Of a stretch of 64,000 nt of DNA, positions 58,335 to 64,000 are shown piece after piece. The stretch is from Psychrobacter sp. GP33 (GTDB lineage Bacteria; Pseudomonadota; Gammaproteobacteria; Pseudomonadales; Moraxellaceae). The notes below the pieces were generated by a model, which was not told the origin of the DNA, ran no database searches, and saw only the letters and a program-made list of their open reading frames with translations. The DNA lies in assembly GCF_014119005.1 (NCBI RefSeq), contig NZ_JACGYX010000004.1, positions 62,001 through 126,000 of the forward strand, written 5' to 3'. How positions within the stretch are numbered: position 1 is the stretch's first letter; each line of letters begins with the position of its first letter. A program made the position numbers and the translations under genes.

Positions 58335-59624
58335 TTATTTTTCCGCAGCTTCACGATTTTTAATACTTTGTTGCCAAGCGGCTGAGCGGCGCGTTCTATC
58401 AGCCACCTGCCCAACCAATTGACCACACGCCGCATCAATATCATCGCCACGCGTTTGACGAATGGTACAAACAAATCCAGCTTCACTTAAGATATTGCTA
58501 AAAGCATGAATGCGGTTGTTACTGGATTTATCATAGCCGGCATGCGGGAAAGGATTAAATGGGATAAGGTTGATTTTGCTTGGTAGACCTTCTAGTAAAG
58601 CGACCATTTGATGAGCATGCTCATCCTTATCATTGACCCCATCAAGCATCACATATTCAATGGTCACATGCTTTTTATGGCGCGGATTAACGTCATGGAC
58701 ATAATTTTTAGCTGCCGCAATCAGCTCATGTAAGGGGTATTTCTTATTAATAGGCACCAGCTCATTCCGCAATTCATCATTGGGCGCATGCAGCGATATC
58801 GCCAATGCCACGTCAATTTCTTTTGCCAAGTCATACATTTTAGGAACAACACCGGAGGTTGATAAGGTCACGCGACGTTTTGACAGCCCATATGCATGGT
58901 CGCTCAGCATCAGCTCCATCGCACTAACAACAGGGCGATAATTCAACAGCGGCTCACCCATGCCCATCATCACCACATTGGTGACATTATTTTCCCATAC
59001 GCTGTGATCCGTATGCTCTAGACTGTCCTCAGCATCCGTCATATATGAGGCATTGGCTACCCACAACTGCCCTAAAATCTCAGCGGCGGTCAAATCGCGC
59101 TCAAAGCCCTGTTTGCCGGTACTACAAAAGCTACAGTCTAAAGCGCAGCCCACTTGCGAAGAGATACATAAGGTTTTGCGACCATTGACCTTACCATCAT
59201 CAGCAGGGATTAACACAGTCTCAACCAATGAGCCACCGGTGACTTCAAATATCCATTTACGCGTGCCATCATCGCTATATTGACGATGAATGACTTTTGG
59301 CGGAATGACACAAGCATGAGTGGACAATTTGTCACGTAGACCCTTGCTTAAATTGGTCATTTCTTCAAAATCAGTCACGCCTTGCTGATAAATCCATTTG
59401 ATAACTTGTGTGGCTCGAAATGGCTTTTCGCCAATACTTTTGAAATAATCACCAAGCTGAGCTGGCGTCATGCCCAACAAATTGGTTTTCGCCTGCGCCT
59501 CATCTACCAGCTGAATGGGATTGTGGCGGCGTACTGGTTTAGGCATTGGCTGAGGCGCTGATTCAGATATTGAATTAGAAGAAGGCGCAGTGGGCGTGGC
59601 AGAAGTTGGAGCTACAGTTGACAT
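58335..59624 (-). CDS. rlmN: Dual-specificity RNA methyltransferase RlmN
   Basis: Radical SAM enzyme that methylates A2503 of 23S rRNA and A37 of some tRNAs. The cluster motif is C160-x3-C164-x2-C167 in [14 protein letters not shown]; other motifs are [10 protein letters not shown] and the C-terminal [18 protein letters not shown] with the second catalytic Cys. The N-terminus has a Ser/Pro-rich extension of about 35 residues before [15 protein letters not shown]. Length 429. It is 190 bp upstream of pilF, the order seen in Pseudomonas. Confidence 0.96.
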   Translation of the reverse strand: MSTVAPTSATPTAPSSNSISESAPQPMPKPVRRHNPIQLVDEAQAKTNLLGMTPAQLGDYFKSIGEKPFRATQVIKWIYQQGVTDFEEMTNLSKGLRDKLSTHACVIPPKVIHRQYSDDGTRKWIFEVTGGSLVETVLIPADDGKVNGRKTLCISSQVGCALDCSFCSTGKQGFERDLTAAEILGQLWVANASYMTDAEDSLEHTDHSVWENNVTNVVMMGMGEPLLNYRPVVSAMELMLSDHAYGLSKRRVTLSTSGVVPKMYDLAKEIDVALAISLHAPNDELRNELVPINKKYPLHELIAAAKNYVHDVNPRHKKHVTIEYVMLDGVNDKDEHAHQMVALLEGLPSKINLIPFNPFPHAGYDKSSNNRIHAFSNILSEAGFVCTIRQTRGDDIDAACGQLVGQVADRTRRSAAWQQSIKNREAAEK

Positions 59625-60123
59625 AATCGGTTACCTATTGGTCTTACTGGTTTGCATCACATAAAAGATGCACTAAAATAAAAATTAGCAATTCTTTATC
59701 AGCGTACTGACGATAATAGTATTCGCGTTAAGCGCTTTTATCGTACCAAGCATACTAACGTAAAACACTTTGAGACAAACGGTATGCTAATAAAGGATTG
59801 ATAACGTTGAAAATGCTAACAAGCTTATCAGTATTTCATATTAATAATAATAGGTTACTGATAAAAATAGGGTGACGTGAAGCATTTATCATGAGGCAGA
59901 GAGCTGATATTTTCAATGACTGACAGCTGATTAAAGTATTTTTTATTAAACAAACATTATAAATAATAATCGAATAACAAGAAGATAAACGGCTTATACC
60001 CTAGTGGATATAAGCCGTTTAGCGACACGCTGGATAAATATTTCATAGGATTGATAGTGAACGATCAATCATTTTTAACACGACTATTTACATTTATCAT
60101 GCGTGTTCTTAGTGTAAATGCGA
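59625..60123. other. Gene-free spacer between rlmN and ndk, 499 bp
   Basis: AT-rich. Holds the ndk terminator hairpin (59987-60020) and, below it, the presumed rlmN promoter region. No RNA gene or ORF with a ribosome-binding site. Confidence 0.5.
59987..60020 (-). terminator. Hairpin after ndk, probable terminator
   Basis: Perfect 12-bp stem AAACGGCTTATA / TATAAGCCGTTT with a 10-base loop, 104 bp past the ndk stop. The T-run on the minus strand is short and interrupted (TTTATCTTCTT). Confidence 0.65.
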
Positions 60124-60555
60124 TTAGCGCGTACGAGCACAAACTTCGTCATCACTGAAGAAGTAGCTGATTTCACGTTGCGCTGATTCTGCTGAATCTG
60201 AACCGTGAACTGCATTTTCATCGATGCTGCTGGCGAAATCGGCACGAATAGTACCTTCAGCGGCTTCTTTAGGGTTGGTTGCGCCCATGATATCGCGATG
60301 CTTAGCGATAGCATTTTCGCCTTCTAACACAGATACCAATACTGGACCTGAAGTCATGAATGATACTAGATCATTATAAAATGGACGCTCAGCATGTTCA
60401 GCGTAAAAACCGCCAGCTTTTTCGTCATCAAGTTGTTGCATTTTAGCGGCAACGATTTTTAGACCGGCTTGTTCAAAACGGTCATAAATAGCACCGATAT
60501 GGTTGCCACCAACGGCGTCAGGTTTGATGATAGATAGCGTGCGTTCGATAGCCAT
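60124..60555 (-). CDS. ndk: Nucleoside-diphosphate kinase
   Basis: Balances NTP and dNTP pools by phosphate transfer from ATP. The 143-residue chain has the active-site [13 protein letters not shown] with the phosphorylated His117, and [18 protein letters not shown] at the N-terminus. ATG 60555 has a strong AGGAGC upstream. ndk-rlmN is the conserved order in gammaproteobacteria. Confidence 0.97.
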   Translation of the reverse strand: MAIERTLSIIKPDAVGGNHIGAIYDRFEQAGLKIVAAKMQQLDDEKAGGFYAEHAERPFYNDLVSFMTSGPVLVSVLEGENAIAKHRDIMGATNPKEAAEGTIRADFASSIDENAVHGSDSAESAQREISYFFSDDEVCARTR

Positions 60556-60744
60556 GAGAAGCTCCTAATGAGGTAACAGTGAAAAGGGTAAGTTTATATT
60601 ATAATTGACCACAGTACTTGGCAAAATAGCACTTACTAAAATAGTTTCTAGCCTACCAAATATGTGATTGTTGTCTATTATAATGATTAAGGCTATAAAT
60701 GATAGGGGCAATTACGCTAACTGCTCAGAAAAGGAAGGTTTAAA

Positions 60745-60789
60745 AAGCTTTGAAATTACCATCTTTTGAAATGGATAATTTTAAAGCTT
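60745..60789 (-). terminator. AT-rich hairpin after the LprI-like gene
   Basis: Long imperfect stem AAGCTTTGAAATTA / TAATTTTAAAGCTT, followed on the minus strand by CTTTTTAAA; 62 bp past the LprI-like stop. Probable terminator. Confidence 0.5.
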
Positions 60790-60850
60790 AGCTATATAAA
60801 GGCAATATCAGTCATATCTCAATGGCTTTTTCATGCTTACGATTGAGTAA

Positions 60851-61267
60851 TTACTCTCCTAGACGGCTGTCGCGGCAGCTGCCAGCGCTACATTCACGTA
60901 TTCGATCATTTAAGAAATTAACGCGACTGGTAGTCGTACGAGTAGCACAGTTCATATTTACAAAGAAACCTTCGTCATTATGATAGCTACAACGCTCATC
61001 GCGGTCACGTATCCAAGCCAATTGCCCACGTTTAAGTTTAGATTTTTGTGTACTATTTAAGACTTTATTTAGCTTAGTATAAGAGTTATTCAGCTCTTTA
61101 TCGGCTTCCAAATATACCTTGGTTAAACAGTACAATCCGTCAAAGTCATTGATCGGTTTATCACAATTCTGTGCGCCCCAAGAGAGCATAGGAAACATAA
61201 AAGCTGCTGACGCCAAAATCGTTAGAGACGTTTTACTAATAGTACGATTAACGCTGTTCATTTTCAT
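60851..61267 (-). CDS. Secreted LprI-like (DUF1311) protein
   Basis: Periplasmic protein of 138 residues with a signal peptide (about 1-31, ending FPMLSWGA). The mature domain matches DUF1311/LprI-type sequences: CDKPINDFDGLYC, ADKELNNSYTKLNKVLNSTQKSKLKRGQLAWIRDRDERC and MNCATRTTTSRVNFL. Members include the mycobacterial lysozyme inhibitor LprI, but most have no known role, so inhibition of lysozyme is not claimed. Six cysteines suggest three disulfides. GAGGGA precedes ATG 61267. It stands alone between ndk and purA. Confidence 0.8.
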   Translation of the reverse strand: MKMNSVNRTISKTSLTILASAAFMFPMLSWGAQNCDKPINDFDGLYCLTKVYLEADKELNNSYTKLNKVLNSTQKSKLKRGQLAWIRDRDERCSYHNDEGFFVNMNCATRTTTSRVNFLNDRIRECSAGSCRDSRLGE

Positions 61268-61401
61268 AATAGATCCCTCTTGTTATTTAACGGTTAGCAA
61301 AATCCTTTTTACTATATTATTTTTACAATGTTACCTCTTCAATTGTTAAATGCTATTGAATAAAAATAGTAATTTCACTACACCTTATTGCTATAAGCCT
61401 A

Positions 61402-61418
61402 CCCCTTTTTAAAAGGGG
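61402..61418. repeat. GC-clamped palindrome
   Basis: CCCCTTTT T AAAAGGGG, perfect, upstream of the LprI-like gene. Could be an operator site or structural RNA element. Confidence 0.7.
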
Positions 61419-61447
61419 TTATACTAACTTTATGTAATTAAGAAGTA

Positions 61448-61479
61448 GCATTTTTTTATGATTGTTTAAAAAAATGCTG
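61448..61479. repeat. Perfect 11-bp inverted repeat
   Basis: AGCATTTTTTT / AAAAAAATGCT with a 10-base loop, next to the purA terminator. Confidence 0.75.
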
Positions 61480-61481
61480 TA

Positions 61482-61516
61482 AAAAAACCTCCATTGCATT
61501 TAAACAATAGAGGTTA
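61482..61516 (-). terminator. Terminator after purA
   Basis: Minus-strand stem AACCTCTATTG / CAATGGAGGTT (one G-U pair) and a T-run; 40 bp past the purA stop. Confidence 0.8.
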
Positions 61517-61555
61517 TTATTAAGTATCTTTTTTGCCACTTAACTTTATTACTAG

Positions 61556-62854
<1,299 letters not shown>

Positions 62855-62965
62855 TTACAATGATGTATTGAGGTGTGTACGATAACGATTTTAACAATAA
62901 CCCTAGTGGGCTGTAACGTAAAAATTTCTTGAAAATATTCATTTAAAACTTATGCAGTTAACTTA

Positions 62966-64000
62966 TCAAACGGCTAATAACTGCCATTGACTGTCAATTA
63001 AACTTAAACGATGAGTGCTGTTTTTAGGACAATCTTGCGCATCTAACGGCATGGTTACGCGATACCCTTGCTCACGCAGACTGACCAACTGTTGCTCTAG
63101 CGCATTTAACTGGGTCTCATCAGCATTATTCAAAGCAGCATAATCAACGATAACCACCGTTGGCGCCTCAAGTTGCGTATGTGCCAATAAACGACTGACA
63201 TCCATACTAAAACCGGTTGCTGCACGTGGCTGCTGGGTATGACTTTGTAAGCCATCAAAACGTCCACCGCGTACCAAAGGCTGCGTTTCACTATTTATAT
63301 AACCATTAAAAACAATACCGGTATGATAGTGATACCCTGACAATTCCGTGATATCAATACTCACTTGACACTGCCAATGATCTTGCAAATGGTGAGTCAA
63401 GCGCTGCAACTCATCGATTGCTTCTGCAATTTGCGTATCCTGCTGCGCGGTATCTGATAACTTAGATAACAGATGCGTTATATCATGCCCGAAACGCGCT
63501 AAGGCATAAAAGTCATCACCCATCGGCAGAGACTGACAAACGCGCTTTAGCTCTGGCAAGTTTTTGTTGGCATAAAGATGCATCAAGTGCTCAGTGTCAC
63601 TATCAAGCATTTGCGCCAATACCGCTAAGCGTTTAAATATCGCCACGTGTCCTAAATCAACGTGTAGAGCAGCATCCATGTTCAAGCTATTAATTAAGGT
63701 AAAGAGTATATCAATCAGCTCAATATCCGCCGTCAATGATGCACAACCAAAAATCTCTGCACCCAGCTGTAGTGGAATACGCGAGCCAAACAATCCTGAT
63801 GGCAAGGTATGAACCACGTGCCCAGCATAACAATAGCGCGCGATACCCTCGCCTCCTTGATGCGCATCGATGCGTAAAATCTGCGGCGTAATATCTGCAC
63901 GCACACCCATCAAGCGACCAGAAAGCTGATCAATAATCTTAAAAGTTTGACGTTTTAGATCCTCTGATGCCTCGCTCAATAACGATTCGGTAAACTCGAT
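62966..64000 (-). CDS. hisZ: ATP phosphoribosyltransferase regulatory subunit, N-terminus outside window
   Basis: HisRS-like subunit that activates the short HisG enzyme in histidine synthesis. The frame stays open to the right edge: before LSEASEDLKRQTF the codons read IEFTESL, which fits HisZ, so the start lies beyond 64000 and the TTG at 63979 is not the start. Motifs are QTFKIIDQLSGRLMGVRADITPQILRIDAH, VDLGHVAIFKRL and VRGGRFDGL. About 345 residues are visible. It lacks the anticodon-binding domain of true HisRS (hisS is at 53682). Confidence 0.94.
   Translation of the reverse strand: MEFTESLLSEASEDLKRQTFKIIDQLSGRLMGVRADITPQILRIDAHQGGEGIARYCYAGHVVHTLPSGLFGSRIPLQLGAEIFGCASLTADIELIDILFTLINSLNMDAALHVDLGHVAIFKRLAVLAQMLDSDTEHLMHLYANKNLPELKRVCQSLPMGDDFYALARFGHDITHLLSKLSDTAQQDTQIAEAIDELQRLTHHLQDHWQCQVSIDITELSGYHYHTGIVFNGYINSETQPLVRGGRFDGLQSHTQQPRAATGFSMDVSRLLAHTQLEAPTVVIVDYAALNNADETQLNALEQQLVSLREQGYRVTMPLDAQDCPKNSTHRLSLIDSQWQLLAV

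Noticed and set aside
62966-63979. hisZ as a complete gene starting at TTG 63979
   Set aside because: The frame continues upstream to the window edge with family-consistent residues; the gene is cut by the window.

Overview
The window is a stretch of ordinary bacterial chromosome from a gammaproteobacterium, most likely Psychrobacter or a close relative in the Moraxellaceae. This rests on gene order (a pilF-rodZ-ispG-hisS-yfgM-bamB-der block, hisZ next to purA, type II secretion gspL/gspM detached from other gsp genes), a moderately AT-rich composition with very AT-rich spacers, and an osmolyte-uptake set (BCCT carrier plus betaine-type ABC system). The genus call is inference from proteins I recognise; no database search was possible. 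I found no tRNA, rRNA, CRISPR array, insertion sequence, prophage or integrase.

Layout. 1-2000: 5' part of a secreted NTF2-like protein and a CorC/CNNM-type membrane protein. 2300-6090: yajC, secD and secF of the Sec auxiliary complex; SecF carries a long disordered N-terminal extension. 6350-8880: MATE exporter and the azlC-azlD amino-acid exporter. 9015-12325: pyrD, cvpA, purF (nucleotide synthesis). 12500-17770: small membrane protein, gspL-gspM, sixA, gpsA, nitroreductase. 17860-22750: zapE, alpha/beta hydrolase, lipoprotein, xseA-xseB. 22760-31310: pncB, a three-domain periplasmic methionine sulfoxide reductase lipoprotein, an ABC osmolyte transporter whose binding protein is fused to its permease, and an aldehyde dehydrogenase.

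31700-34510: lipB, ppa, and two small membrane-protein genes. 34590-38875: SDR oxidoreductase, dusB, BCCT transporter. 39245-44265: HIT protein, an unrecognised 251-residue protein, ilvD, Na+/H+ antiporter. 44380-49440: nlpD-like amidase activator, surE with an in-frame 18-bp repeat array, a small secreted protein, and an orphan sensor kinase with a degenerate receiver. 49611-59624: the block rlmN, pilF-rodZ-ispG-hisS-yfgM-bamB-der (all minus strand). 60124 to the end: ndk, a secreted LprI-like protein, purA, and hisZ running off the right edge.

Most genes are housekeeping: protein export and outer-membrane assembly (yajC-secDF, yfgM, bamB), envelope shape and pili (rodZ, pilF, nlpD), nucleotides and cofactors (purF, purA, pyrD, pncB, ndk, lipB, ispG), and amino acids (ilvD, hisS, hisZ). 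I found no convincing undescribed system. The points most worth checking are domain-architecture oddities (SecF extension, binding protein-permease fusion with a CBS-less ATPase, orphan kinase), the SurE repeat array, the dusB start abutting a terminator, a cluster of three inverted repeats between lprI-like and purA, and a shared extended -10 promoter motif at three sites, one of which has no obvious gene nearby.
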